Shown one piece after another: positions 26,701 through 37,676 of a stretch of 64,000 nucleotides of DNA (the stretch's first letter is position 1; each line of letters opens with the position of its first letter). Both the position numbers and the translations under genes were made by a program. Under the pieces are notes generated by a model. It saw only the letters and a program-made list of their open reading frames with translations, did not search any database and was not told the DNA's origin. This DNA is from Turnera subulata (Eukaryota; Streptophyta; Magnoliopsida; Malpighiales; Passifloraceae): NCBI GenBank assembly GCA_028386065.3, contig JAKUCV010007250.1:143395-207394 (forward strand). The letters are read 5' to 3'.

Positions 26701-27711
26701 ACAAAACATTAGCTCGCACAGGAGGGCTTGCAGCCTGCATATATAAGGCAAATATCACGCAAATTTCAGGAGAATGGAGATAAGAAACAAGGTTTTAATT
26801 AATAAAGGCTCATTCCAACCATACTGACCTTAAGTACTGGTGTTACATGTCCATCCTTGAGGGTAAAGATATCCGAAAGCGACAATGACTGAGAGGTTTC
26901 ACCGTGTTTGAGAAACTTTGGTCCATGCTCATCCAAATCCCTTGCCATTCTATCGTACAATACAGACCTCTGCACCCTATTTGCAGTCGAAGGATCTGCA
27001 TCTGATGCTATTATCCACCCAAATCAAATGTAGCAACTAGAATTAGATTGTCAGACCACAATGGAAGTAAATTTTCTATCCACAAAAATTTCAGCCAAGA
27101 AACTGCAAGACCAAGAGTTTCAAAATCTAACACAACTCCAGCCAGACAACTTTTGAAATGATATTCAATAGTCAAAACTCCAAACTGAAAGCTCACCATT
27201 AATGCCTACCAGCCACATACGGTCTTCACTTTAACAAGTTGAGCTAAGTTAAAAAAAGAAACTTTATAAACTAAGTATCCAAAGACTAGATCAAATCCCT
27301 TTCACTTGTCATTGGTCAGCATAAAATCTCACCCACGCATCAACATTCTAGCTACACAACTCAAACCCAGTAGAGCTGATCAACTGCCTTTCAGTCTAGA
27401 TTAACCAATCAATTCTAAAGAACCCTTCTTTTCCCGCTATTGAATTACAACATGCACCGCGTCAGTAGATTAACTGTCAAACCACCAAAACCACCCGACC
27501 CAGAAATTTGAAGACAGAAACAGAAACTAAAAGAACGAGAATGAAACATACCTGAAGAAGCAGTAGTAGCGGAGGGGATGATGTTTTGGGAGGAGGAAAT
27601 CTTATTAGCCATGTGGAGCAAAGAGAAGTACAAGATGAAGCAGATAGACCAAATTAAAGCCACAGTCTTTGAATGACTCCACCAGTTCCTCGCCACTCTC
27701 ACCATCTGCAT
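23786..27711 (-). CDS. Membrane-anchored protein of unknown function with paired H-x-S motifs
   Basis: I recognise this as a conserved plant protein but cannot name it. Ten exons on the minus strand keep phase throughout: 27711-27552, 27007-26829, 26734-26670, 26208-26168, 26079-25991, 25909-25796, 25087-25010, 24298-24233, 24056-23985 and 23893-23786. They encode 323 residues. Residues 16-33 form a hydrophobic segment (VALIWSICFILYFSLL) near the N-terminus, probably a signal anchor. The rest looks globular: YHFSMFHASHHITPVPA (about 158-174), LCPLKIVLDRVVLTSTGVLL (about 195-214), RAKLRIALPRAPEKQL, ILHTSFARLLG (247-257) and SELWYVEEYDVLALAL near the end. H159-F-S161 and H249-T-S251, about 90 residues apart and each in a predicted strand, resemble the two H-x-S/T motifs of 2H phosphoesterases; that is inference. 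The exon 5 boundary (acceptor after GGTTAG at 26080) was chosen because it alone keeps the frame open. Confidence 0.85.
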
Positions 27712-28795
27712 ATTCTTCCTCTAATTTTCACCAAATCAGTTATGTTGGCAATTAGGACGGTGTAATTGTTTGGTGATTTTTGCATGGGATTTTGAGGAAG
27801 AAGAGAACCTTACTGATACTGACAGTGAAAAACGATGGAGACCGAGTTGGTAAGACTGAGAGTAAGATTAGGATCTAATTGTATTTGGTTTCTCGCTGTT
27901 AAGTTTATGAATTTTCTTCTTTTTGGTGGAAATAAGTCTAATAAAACCTTTTGTGCTTTTTAGCTTTTAACCAACGGCTGACCAGAGCTTCCGAGTCCGA
28001 CTTTAGTTTTTCTTTCTTTTTCTTTCTAAACAATGTGTATTCGTTTTTTTTTTTTTGTTTTGTGTGTTCTTACCAAGCAGGTGGACAAAATAAAAATTGG
28101 GAAAAAAAGGAGATGGAGGAGGAACTATTCTTGGATGTTCTTGAGATGCCTACATAACATATAAATACATTGTTGGTCTGTAATAAAATCAGTAATTGGG
28201 ATACAGACTTCCCAACAAATTTGCCCATATAAGAAGGTTTATTCAACAACATTGGCACCGCTATAATATAGATACCCATCACTCAAAACTGATGGTACTA
28301 AAGTTATCTGTTCACAGAACCCTTGATAGTGTGGAATGGCAAATATGAGGAGAGGAAATGATGTGCCTTTAGATGACATTTTTGGAAACAAAAAAAATGA
28401 CTTGGACCTTTCCAGTTGCTATAATCTGTGTCATGAATGATTCGTTCTTTTAGGACAATGCTTTTCAATAATATTTCAAAATGAAGTTCAATACTTTACA
28501 AGTCATTTTGGAAGGAAACGCCAGATATCGTGCTACTAGGACAAGAAACAACTGTATTTGATAATTTGATATGATCACTATGGATTGTGAACTTAAACAA
28601 TAGTGAGCTGTAACCTTTCTTTAAATTTTTTTCTCAGAGACCCAAATTCTGTTTCAGGTGGAATGTACAAGTCCAGGTCTTGGTGTATCAGGACTGAACC
28701 GACAAGAATCAACTGAATCGCAAATTCTTACCGCCAGCTGCACGGCGGCATAAGCTTGCAAATCGATCACAGTTTTTGCAAGGTACAGGACACAT
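27712..28795. other. Intergenic region upstream of the 323-residue protein gene
   Basis: Promoter and leader of the minus-strand gene at the left end, then AT-rich DNA with T-runs near 28040. No gene or obvious mobile element was found. Confidence 0.4.
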
Positions 28796-28899
28796 CTGTA
28801 TAATGTTTACCGTAACTCCAACATCTGCATATGTTCATCCATTTTTTCTGTATAATGTTTACTGTAACTCCAACATCTGCATATGTTCATCTATTTTTT
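28796..28899. repeat. 52-bp tandem duplication
   Basis: Two adjacent copies of a 52-base unit beginning CTGTATAATGTTTAC, at 28796-28847 and 28848-28899, differ at only two or so positions. Both contain CATCTGCATATGTTCATC and end in a T-run. Confidence 0.85.
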
Positions 28900-28973
28900 T
28901 TTAAAAAAATGGATGTGATAGAGTGCCTAAGTAGTACAATCGCATATCCCAAGAGCAATAATGAATTCACACT

Positions 28974-29330
28974 TAGTAGTCTATGACACAAAAATGTAGT
29001 GGTAAAGTTGGAGCTTGGTAGGCAATGAAACTATTAAAAAATCAACCAACATCTAAAAAATTCTGAAGTGTCTAAGTAAAAAATGTCACTTGTATGATTG
29101 CACCAGGCTCGATCATCAAGGTCAATTCACAATTCGAATCCCGGTCCAGGTTCTAGGCCAACAGTAATACTTAATACAATGGCAGACAAGCCAACTACAG
29201 TAAGAAGTCAGCTCACAGCCGCAACCACAAAAATTCACATCTAGTAAGTGTAAGATACAAAGATGTCGTGGCAAAGTTAGAACTTGGTAGGTAAGGAAGC
29301 TATTAAAAAATGAACCAATATGTCAAAAAA
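28974..29330. repeat. Pair of degenerate direct repeats, possibly SINE-derived
   Basis: Two diverged copies, about 28974-29061 and 29239-29330, share the order GTAGTGGTAAAGTTGGAGCT (GTCGTGGCAAAGTTAGAACT in the second), then TTGGTAGG, then CTATTAAAAAAT. Between them, at about 29130, lies AATTCGAATCCCGGTCC, close to a tRNA-type B box. GTAGTGGTAAAGT could be a decayed A box. The spacing is not that of a standard SINE, so the assignment is tentative. Confidence 0.35.
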
Positions 29331-29336
29331 AAAAAA

Positions 29337-29776
29337 TCCATGAAGGGTCATCGCCAGTGGCGGTGGCTTAAGGGGGCCGAAGGGTTATTTTTTTCATATA
29401 AGTTCTATAGTGATATACTTATGAAACTTTTGAATTTTAAATTTTTGCATATAAGTCCTATCATTATATATACTTGGCCCCTTTTAAATTTTATTTTTTC
29501 ATATAAACCCTTATTATTACACACACAATGTTATATTGGCCTCCTCTAAAAATTATATCTAGCTCCGCCACTGGTCATCGCTTTCATCACCATCAGGTTC
29601 GGTGCAATGATTCGGGTCCGCTTTACTCTGTTTCAGTCCAGAATTTTGTCTCTTCTACTTCAGTTGCTCTTATTCATGATCGTGTTGTAAGTCCTTTTTG
29701 GCACAGACGTCTTTGTCATCCTGGAGTTCCGGTCATGCGTCACTTTGTTCAACAATTTCCCCATTTAATCTCTTAA
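29337..29776 (+). pseudogene. Relic of a Ty1/copia polyprotein (GAG-pre-integrase region)
   Basis: After the embedded MITE, a plus-strand frame reads CNDSGPLYSVSVQNF and then FWHRRLCHPGVPVMRHFVQQ before stopping at 29776. The WHRRLxHPG pattern is the H-H part of the GAG-pre-integrase zinc-binding domain found between protease and integrase of copia elements. The usual Gly before HP is Cys here. Removing the 219-bp MITE with one copy of its target duplication restores the same frame upstream (MKGHRFHHHQVRC). No other copia domains remain nearby. Confidence 0.65.
29355..29573. mobile_element. hAT-type MITE (219 bp)
   Basis: The left end is CAGTGGCGGTGGCTTAAGGG and the right end is the complement of CAGTGGCGGAGCTAG, so the termini are inverted repeats of about 13-15 bases. 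The element is flanked by perfect 8-base direct repeats GTCATCGC at 29347-29354 and 29574-29581. An 8-base duplication and CAGTGGCGG ends fit the hAT superfamily. The interior has no coding capacity. Confidence 0.85.
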
Positions 29777-29958
29777 AATAATTTACTTTGAAATGCGTAT
29801 TTTCGTATAAGTGAGTATTATTGTTGCATTTTAATAATCACTTTCTTTTTCATCCTATGTTTTTTGTTTAACTAAATTTTTTTATTTGTGCAGAAAAAAC
29901 CATTCAATCTTTCTTAATTTGATGAAATTGTTTGTTTAATTCAATCTCATTTCATTTA

Positions 29959-30467
29959 TCTCTCTTAATAAATATTAATACATCAGATGTGCAAAGAAGG
30001 CCTACAGTATGTGCCTGCTCGTTCAAAGATCGGCTGGAGCTCATCATCATCCAAATCAAAAAATTTTGTAATTGTGGCCCAGGAAGTCCAGTGATTAGCA
30101 TTTTGCCCATTAGACATATGTTCTGCCTTTTCACACTCATAATGTTCTGCCTGTTTTGCCTCTTCTCTCTAGGGAGATTTTGGATATACTTGGGTCTTAG
30201 AGAAAATCTTTTAGGAAAAGGGTTGCAACTTACTTTTAAACCCAAAACAAAGCTTTAATGCACATATAATTTGTTTTTCTGAAATCTTTAAAATGATTTA
30301 ATCTTTGTAACAGTTAAGAAGTCTTGCAACATATTTTATATATTATATAATTTAAAATCAATCATATATTCAATATTTTTAGGTATTAAATATGTTATTA
30401 TTATTATTATTCGAATATTAGTTTCGTACTTAATATCTAACACCCGCAGGCGTGGGCTTTACCCTAG
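29959..30467. mobile_element. Candidate non-autonomous Helitron
   Basis: The right end carries a GC-rich hairpin-like sequence CACCCGCAGGCGTGGG (30441-30456) followed eleven bases later by CTAG and then T at 30468, matching the CTRR-T rule. The left candidate end TCTCTCTTAATAAATATTAA at 29959 starts with TC and is preceded by A, so the insertion would lie between A and T as Helitrons do. There are no coding motifs. The left end is less certain than the right. Confidence 0.4.
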
Positions 30468-31450
30468 TACGATCTTGCTATTAGGAAAAGGGAGTTCGAC
30501 GACATTGATTGTCCAGGTGTTGAGGAAGAATAGTTCTCCCACCTGTGGTTCCGGTTCTTTGACCAACAGAGCAGTGACTCGAGTCCTATTTATCCATTGT
30601 AGTTGCTCAATGCAAGTAGCCATTCTTGGTTTCTTAAAGTTCGAAGAGAAGAGTTTGAGAGAAGGGAGGAAAAGAGAAAGAGCCGTTAAGAAAGAAGAAA
30701 CCATCCTCTAATTAAAGCAGAAGAATTATGAACCTGAGAGCATAGTTTTTCTTGTCGAACGGATCGAAATAGTGCATTAGCTCAGGAGCAGAAGAAACTG
30801 AGAGACTAAACAACAATAAATCTGGTCAAATAGCTCTTTACACTAGCAAGATACACGGCCCATGCAGAGATTAAGTGATTGATTGTGGCCAGGAAGCATA
30901 CCCGAGCAAGGCAAATATAGCGGAAAAAAAAACTAAGGTTTAAGCATCATCTCGTGAAACATTTTATAGAAACTAAAAAGCTAGCAGTAAAGAATGAGAG
31001 AATAACTAGTATCTCTAAATAATTAATTATTCCTAAGCATTATATCGCGGAATTCTACAAACAATGATCATACAGAGATAGATGTTAATCGAGATTATCC
31101 TACATGGTTTTTTTGGCCAAAGAAAGAAAGAAATTAAGAAGAAACCTGAGCTTGAAGGGATCTTTCATCTCCTTTAGCTCATGATCAGTAGCAGAAGGGT
31201 CTTGATTGGGTTCTCATGTGAACGAGAAGCAGGAAGCATTGTTTTCTTCGAGGAAATTAAAAATCAAGAAGGAATGAAGTAATTAGGTATGAGCAGAGTG
31301 GTTAAGGGCTAAGCTTATGATGGTCGTCGTATGTATACCAAGAGGAGATATTGGGCGGGAAAGGATAATGGCAGTTAGATTTATGCTTACTCTGCCAAGA
31401 AGGACTGAACCAATCACGTATGAGAGAAAGAGGCAAGGTTGTTATGGTCA
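30468..31450. other. Unassigned DNA left of the LINE
   Basis: A minus-strand open frame at 30459-30704 could encode about 80 residues (ending FLNTWTINVVELPFPNSKIV). Two short minus-strand stretches, near 30725-30775 and 31147-31230, each end in CAG-GTT splice-like contexts. I could not assemble them into a recognisable gene. A 57-base sequence at about 31342-31398 is repeated right of the LINE. Confidence 0.35.
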
Positions 31451-31467
31451 TATCCAAGGAGCTTTTT
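31451..31467. repeat. LINE target-site duplication, left copy
   Basis: The 17-base sequence TATCCAAGGAGCTTTTT is repeated exactly at 37660-37676. It adjoins the T-run at 31463-31474, which is the LINE poly(A) tail read on the minus strand, so its inner boundary is ambiguous by a few T residues. Confidence 0.9.
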
Positions 31468-31529
31468 TTTTTTTGGATACAATGGATTAAGCCTAAACGG
31501 CTAACACAAGAAACGAGCCTGCAAGGCTA

Positions 31530-34500
31530 GCAAAACAAATGCAGAAACAAAGGGAAATAACTACAGTTGGACTGGGGGAAATCCCCTTGAATATCACTCT
31601 CCAGCTTTATCAAGACTTCATGCGGTGGAGTGACGAACTTCGTCAAGCATTGAGGGGAGGCAAAACCAAGTTTTGCAAGCTTGTCCGCACACTGGTTCAT
31701 ATCACGCATAATATGTGACAGACTAACTACCCATGACCGAGAGAGCAATCCCCTGATTTCTCTAGCAATGGGGGGAGACGATCGTGGTCTTCCTCGTCCA
31801 AGAGGATTAAGTCCAGAATAACCTGGGAATCGACTTGTGCTTCCACTTGTCTAAAGCCATTGTCCCAAGCCATTTCCAAAATAGTTTTCAAGCCCCAAAG
31901 CTCCGCTTGTACCACCGAACAGCTCCCTATATTATGGGCAAAACCCTCTAGCCAAGTACCATTGTGGTCTCTTAAGACACCTCCAGCGGCGGCCTGTTTA
32001 GTGAGCCTATTGACAGCACCGTCTGAGTTTGCCTTGATAGAGCCAAAGCTCGGTGGGCACCACTTGTCAGGCATGGGAAGAAACAGACCAGCGCCAGGCC
32101 GATGGATGGGAGAGCTAGCAAGAGCCCACCAGGCCTCCCTAGCCTTCGTAAAAATTACCTGCTCTGGATGTTTGACAATAGGCGGCTCTTCCTCAAAAGT
32201 GGCTTGGTTTCTCCAGGACCATAGGAGGTAGCAGGTATGGGCAAACAAATTCGGCCAATCAAGCCCTAATTTGCCTACTGCCGAGGATGTTAGATTCACC
32301 TCCAACCATCTAGGAATATTATTGTCGCTGAACCCAGAAATTCTAGTTTGGCCCAGCACCTTCCTCCGAATAGAATCTGCAATGGGGCAGTCTCTAAGTA
32401 CATGTAACACAGTTTCAGGAGCTCGTTTGCATCGATGGCAAAGGTCATCTTCGGTCATTCTTCTCCTAACTCTTTGGGTGTTGGTCAGCAGCTTCTCGTG
32501 TGCAACCACCCAGAGGAAGCTTCTGATTCTTTGCGGCCCGCTCCAGCCCCAGACTAACTTCCAAACCCGGTCTTGGGCAGCCCAATCTCCCTCCTGAAGG
32601 GCCATATATGCCGATTTCGCACTGAATTGCCCGTTGGCCGCTGGTGCCCAGCAAAGGGTATCAGCAGGACCACCCTCGACAGGGGGACTGATGGCCGCTA
32701 TTTCCCTCAAGACTGAAGCCGGCAGCCATTCCGAGAAAGCTCTCCAGTCCCATCCACCCGGAGCAGTGGTTACATCTGCAGCACATTTCTGTTTCAAAGA
32801 CTCCGGCACAAGGCCTATAGCAGACTCGATCAATGGACCAGAGGGGGTCCATTTATCATGCCAAAAGGAGACTACTTTACCATCTCCAAGCTGCCACGTT
32901 GCATGTTGCACCATCAGCTCCCAGATGTCACATAACGCACGCCATACATGGGAGCCTTGTTTTTTCTCCAACACTCTTGGAAGTATCCCTTCCTCCTTAC
33001 AGTACTTGGCTCGCATCACTGAAACCCAAAGGATATTAGGTTTTGTGGCGAATTGCCATGCCAACTTCATCAAGAGAGCATTGTTACTTGCCCTCATATT
33101 TCGAATGCTCAGCCCCCCACACTCTTTAGGCTGGGTGAGAGTGTCCCAATTAATGGGGTGGGGTTTGTGCTCAGTTGAGGAAGAGCCCCATATGAAATTT
33201 CTGCAAATCTGTTCAAGCTTGTCACACACAGAAACAGGCAACTTCATAGTTTGCATCGTAAAGAATGGCAGTGCTGCAAGCACAGACTGCGTGAGAGTCG
33301 TTCTTGCTGCCAGGGAGAGAAACTTTGACTGCCAACTGCTTAGCCATGATTGGACTGCTTCAATAATGTGCTGGAATGTTTGTGTTGTAGTCCTCCCATG
33401 AAGCATGGGCACGCCTAAATATCGCCCAAGGTCCTTGGTGAGCTGAAATCCAAAGGCATTGCTCAGGTTATTGGCCAAAGATGGGGTGACGTTTTTCGAA
33501 CAAAAGATTCTTGTTTTCGCCTTGCTGACCTTCTGTCCGGAATAGGCACAAAAGTAGTCAAGACAGTTAAGAACCGCGGCCACTTGATCCATGCTAGCCT
33601 CAGCAAAAAGCACAAGATCGTTAGCGAAGAAAACATGGGACAAGCAAGGTTCGTTCCCGCTGAGTTGAATGGGCCTCCAAACACCTTCCTGCACACATGC
33701 CTCAATTAGCTGACTAAGTTTTTTCATACATAACACGAACAGGTAGGGAAAGATCGGATCTCTCTGTCTTACACCACAACTGGGCTTGAAGGGCTCTGAG
33801 AGTTCCCCGTTCCAATTAACTTGCATCGAGCTTGTAGAAATACAAGACATAACCCAATTAATGAATTTCGTAGGGAAGCCCACATCTTGCATTGTGTTTC
33901 TAACAAACTCCCACCTCAGCCTATCGTAGGCCTTTTCCAGGTCCACCTTAATAGCAAAAAATCCTTTCCTCCCAGATTTTCTCCTCATCGAATGAATGAC
34001 CTCTTGTACCAGAACGATGTTGTCGGTGATTAAACGCCCTGGTACAAAGCTAGCTTGGGTTGGCGAAATCAAGTCTCCAAGAACAATCTTCATTCTATTA
34101 GCAAGGATTTTTGTGATGAGTTTATAACTGACATTGCACAAGCCTATGGGTCTAAATTGGGCCATAGTTTTGGGTTTATGGATTTTAGGAATCAGAGCCA
34201 AAATAGTTTTGTTGATCTCTTCCTGCCACTCTCCTTTAGTGAAAAACTTCGTCACCATGGAACATAGAGACGGGCCAACCACCTCCCAATTCTTCTGGTA
34301 GAAAATCGCATGCATCCCGTCAGGTCCTGGGGTCTTCATCCCCCCAATTTGGAGCAAGGCCCCATGAATTTCATCTGCAGAGGGCAGCCTCACAAGGCCT
34401 TGAAGGTTGGCCTCCTGTAGTTTGGGAAATTTGTTTCTAAAGGGCATAGCCCCCGAATTCGGGTCATCATCATGGAACAACTCCTTGTAAAAGTTAACTG

Positions 34501-35664
34501 CCATGGCCTTTAAGATATTGTTATTCGTTTGCCAAACCCCGTCCTGATCTTGAAGAGCCTCGATTTTCTCTTTTTTCTTGTGGAAGACTGTAGATTTGTG
34601 GAAATACAATGTATTTCGGTCGCCAGATTGAATCCAATTGCATCTGGACCGCTGAAACTAGTACATCTCCTCCTGGGCAAGCACTGAGTCTAGTTCCCAT
34701 CTCAACTCCAAATCTAGATTAGCAAGAAACCTAGAAGGCTTTTTGTCCAAGTATCGTTGAATACCTGTAATCCTTGCGAGGAGTCTTCTCTTGCGTCTAA
34801 AGATGTTGCCAAAGTCCGTGCTATTCCACTCTTGCAGGTTCTGGGAGAATTGCTGCAGAGTGGCGCACCAATCAGTGCCCTCCTTCCATGCATGTCGAAC
34901 AAAATTAGGGAAGGATTCATGGGACAACCAAGCTGTCTGGAAGTGGAACCTGCTTTCCTTCCTCGCAGGGGTGCATAAGGTATTGAGAGAGATAAGTGGA
35001 GGACGGTGATCCGAACCTAAAAAAGGAAGGTGATACACAATTGTTTCCTCAAATCTCTCCAGCCAAGCTTCGTTACAAAGGGCCCGGTCTAATCTCTGTT
35101 TGAGGCTCCCCCTATGCCATGTGAAGACAGGTCCTGCAAAGCCCAAGTCTATTAGGTGAGTGTTGTCAATGCAGGTCTGGAAATCCTTCAGTTTCGCTGC
35201 AGTAACGCATCGGCCCCCTTCCCTCTCCTGGGCACTCAACAAAGCATTAAAGTCCCCAGCCAGAATCCAGGGGTTGTAAATCAACGGGGCTAAGACCTCT
35301 AGGTTCTGCCAAAGAGCTCTCCTTAAGGTGTCGTTCGGGCTACCGTACACCGCTGTGAGCCAAAAAGGGTTATCATTCATTCACACCCTGACATGAAGAA
35401 ATTGGGCATGGCAAAGAATCACTTTAACCAGCACCACATCCTCTTTCCAAAGGACCCAGATCCCCCCAGAGTAGTCCCTAGCTTCTACTCTATGGGACCT
35501 GTTAAAACCAAAACTTGTGATGACCCGATTAGCCTTCCTCCCGCTGATCCTGGGTTCTACTACAATAGCAATAGCCGGATTGTACTGTTGCAGAAAAACT
35601 TAAAATTTCGTGGGAATTGGGGCTTAGCCGCCCCTTGACAATTCCAAACGAAGACTAAATTCAT
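31530..35664 (-). pseudogene. LINE ORF2 (endonuclease, reverse transcriptase, RNase H), broken
   Basis: The product would nick target DNA, reverse-transcribe the LINE RNA and degrade RNA in hybrids. The start MNLVFVWNCQGAA (35664) is the first endonuclease strand. A frameshift follows within 50 codons, and a TGA stop lies just before MNDNPFWLTAVYG at 35380. Endonuclease motifs ILAGDFNALL and LGSDHRP are present. A further stop near 34655 precedes the RT part (34609-31727): TPGPDGMHAIFYQ, SFVPGRLITDNIVLVQE and KVDLEKAYDRLRWEF. The active-site motif, normally FADD, is FAND (Asn codon at 33620-33622), which removes a metal-binding Asp. RNase H begins KANSDGAVNR. A frameshift near 31768 moves its last part, HIMRDMNQCADKLAKLG, into another frame. 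Confidence 0.9.
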
Positions 35665-37532
35665 AAAAGGGCTTGAGAAGAGAGGGACCCTTACTGGGCG
35701 GAGGCAAGGGCAGGAGGTACCCCATATCAACATCAACGTGGCCAGCAGAGCTAACTTCTTCCTCTATGTCCGTAACTCCTGAGTCCTGTGGCGGTATTTC
35801 CTCTGGGGAAGAGGAGGATTGGTGCCGAGGTAGCTGGACAGTTACCTTACCCACCGGAAAGCCGTGAAATTGGGGGGAGCCAGAAGCAATATTAGAATCC
35901 TCATCCATATCTATTGGATTCAGGTCCGGTGGGTCGTGTTTTTGGTCCTGGATGTGGGGAAAAGAGGTAATAGCATTTTTATCTCCTGGTTCGAGGGAAC
36001 CATTTGATAAAGCTGCTCTTACCTTAACAGTAGTAAGGATATGTGTAGTCTCAAATGGAGCGGTTGTGGTAGCTGAGTGGTTTGGCGGTAATTGTGCTGT
36101 GTGAGCTTTGTGACGCAATGTGGGTTTGTCTAGGGAGAGTCTGGTTATTATCACTAGTGGGGCGGGAGAGAATCTGAATGGGTTGGGTAGTGTGGGCTTG
36201 GGTAGTTTTTGGTTGTGTCGAAGTGGTAGCTAGGTTATTTGTCATATTGGCTAGTGGAGGTCTGGAGAGTAAGTCTTTAGGTTTAGGTTTAGTACTGGGG
36301 TGTTTCTGAGGCTTACCTTGGCTAGATCCAGAGTGTTTGGTGGGCTGTCTGGGGGCCTTTGGCTTCCGGGCCTGCATTTCTGCCTGACGGATCCAGGGGT
36401 TGATTCCCGCCAAATCGACAGTCGTATCTGGGACCACCGTGTCGAGTTCTGTGCGGAGGATCTCGAATCTAGAGCCCGAGCTAGCAACATGCGGGTTGGC
36501 CTTTTGGGGACCATCCACCGTGGTCTTCTTCGGGTTACGCCTCCTCACCGGCGCGTTCATCCACCCCCCATACTCCGGTTCTGGTTTAGTTCCACTGGGG
36601 CTTGCATCAACCACTATTTCTTTTTGTCTCCCCTCCGTCGAAGTCTGAGCTCCCTGGGATGTATCTCCTTGAGAGGGGTCCTTAAAGGGGAAACTAAACA
36701 AAGCATGGGTGACCCTCCCACAGTGGTAACACACCGGTGGTAAACCCTCGTACACCACCTTCCTTTCAACACCCTCAACCATAATACGGCCCCTAAGTGG
36801 TTTCTCCAGGTCCACGTCAACTGCTATGCGCGCAAACTTCCCTCTATCCCCTGTCCTAGTGTTCTCTTCCTTAATAGATTTGCCGAGGATATCACCCAAA
36901 GAGTGCAGAATCTGTTTATGGTACCTGGATGGGCAAAGTTCTGGGAATTGGACCCAGACTACAGCTTTTGTGACTTTCCCTATGGTAGCATTAAATTCGG
37001 GTGACTAAGATTGGACGCAGAGCGCCGCCCCAAAGATGGTCCAGGGCCCTTGGGTCAGGCATCTAAGGTAGTCACTCCTCTCCGTAAACCTAACCAAGAA
37101 GAAGTCATTGTCCAGATCGATTACCTTAATGTGACCGGTGGGGAGCCACATAGATCGGAGCTTCGCCGAGATGACTCTGTAACTTATTGATCTTCCCATC
37201 ACCTTGAGCACAACTGCAAGCTCCCACTTCTTGGCCAATCGCTCCTTGAAATCTGCCGAGAGATCCAAAGAAGGGCCGCAAGGACCGTACTCCACGATAA
37301 TGTCACCGGGACTGCATTCAACTTCCTCCTCTTTCGCCAGCCAGTCGGCCTTCATAGAGGTTCCCAACTTATCCCTGTAACTCACGCGCCTCTCCTCAGC
37401 CGCCTCCGGCTGCACAGGTGGGGTTTGAGGGGGTTCCTGGGTCGGTTCTGAACTCGGCTCTGGTTGCTTTCGAATACGCACCTTCTTGGTGCTCCTGTCT
37501 GCCTCTTCTGCCTCTTGGGTCTTGTCCCCCAT
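35624..37532 (-). pseudogene. LINE ORF1 (gag-like, DUF4283 and CCHC zinc knuckle), broken
   Basis: RNA-binding chaperone-type protein of plant LINEs. It starts at 37532 with a Pro/Glu-rich leader, then a DUF4283-like region (SADFKERLAKKWELAVVLKV through RSDYLRCLTQGPWTIFG). An in-frame TAG follows CVQS at codon 176, where this domain normally has Trp, and the same frame then continues to 36051. Near 36100 the frame shifts and a Pro/Ser-rich tail runs on to 35624. The zinc knuckle near 36745 reads CYHCGRVTHALFSF, so its last zinc ligand (Cys) is Phe. The 3' end overlaps the start of ORF2 by about 40 bases. Confidence 0.85.
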
Positions 37533-37659
37533 AGGGTAATCAGGGGAAGGTTCCCCATGAGCGTTAAAGGAGCTAAGTTTTTAGAGAGAAGTCAGAGAAA
37601 ACACGAAGCAAAAAAAAAATTATCTTTTTAACTAATTAAGTCTTTAATCAAACACGGAT

Positions 37660-37676
37660 TATCCAAGGAGCTTTTT
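37660..37676. repeat. LINE target-site duplication, right copy
   Basis: Exact copy of the 17 bases at 31451-31467. The sequence that follows (GGCTGGGAAGGATATATTGG) continues the pre-insertion locus. Confidence 0.9.

Larger units (their letters stand above)
31468..37659 (-). mobile_element. LINE (L1/RTE-like plant non-LTR retrotransposon), near full length
   Basis: A 6.2-kb minus-strand element bounded by a 17-base direct repeat (31451-31467 and 37660-37676), with a poly(A) tail at its left end. From 5' to 3' it has ORF1 (from 37532) with a DUF4283-type domain and a zinc knuckle, then ORF2 (from about 35664) with endonuclease, reverse transcriptase, zf-RVT and RNase H regions. Several stops and frameshifts interrupt both frames, so it is inactive. 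The exact duplication and near-complete length indicate a single insertion that decayed afterwards. Confidence 0.93.

Noticed and set aside
29120..29150. Possible tRNA gene (AATTCGAATCCCGG)
   Set aside because: Only a B-box-like word is present; no acceptor stem or anticodon arm can be folded around it.
32634..33401. Plus-strand frame of 255 codons inside the LINE
   Set aside because: It is antisense to the reverse transcriptase frame.
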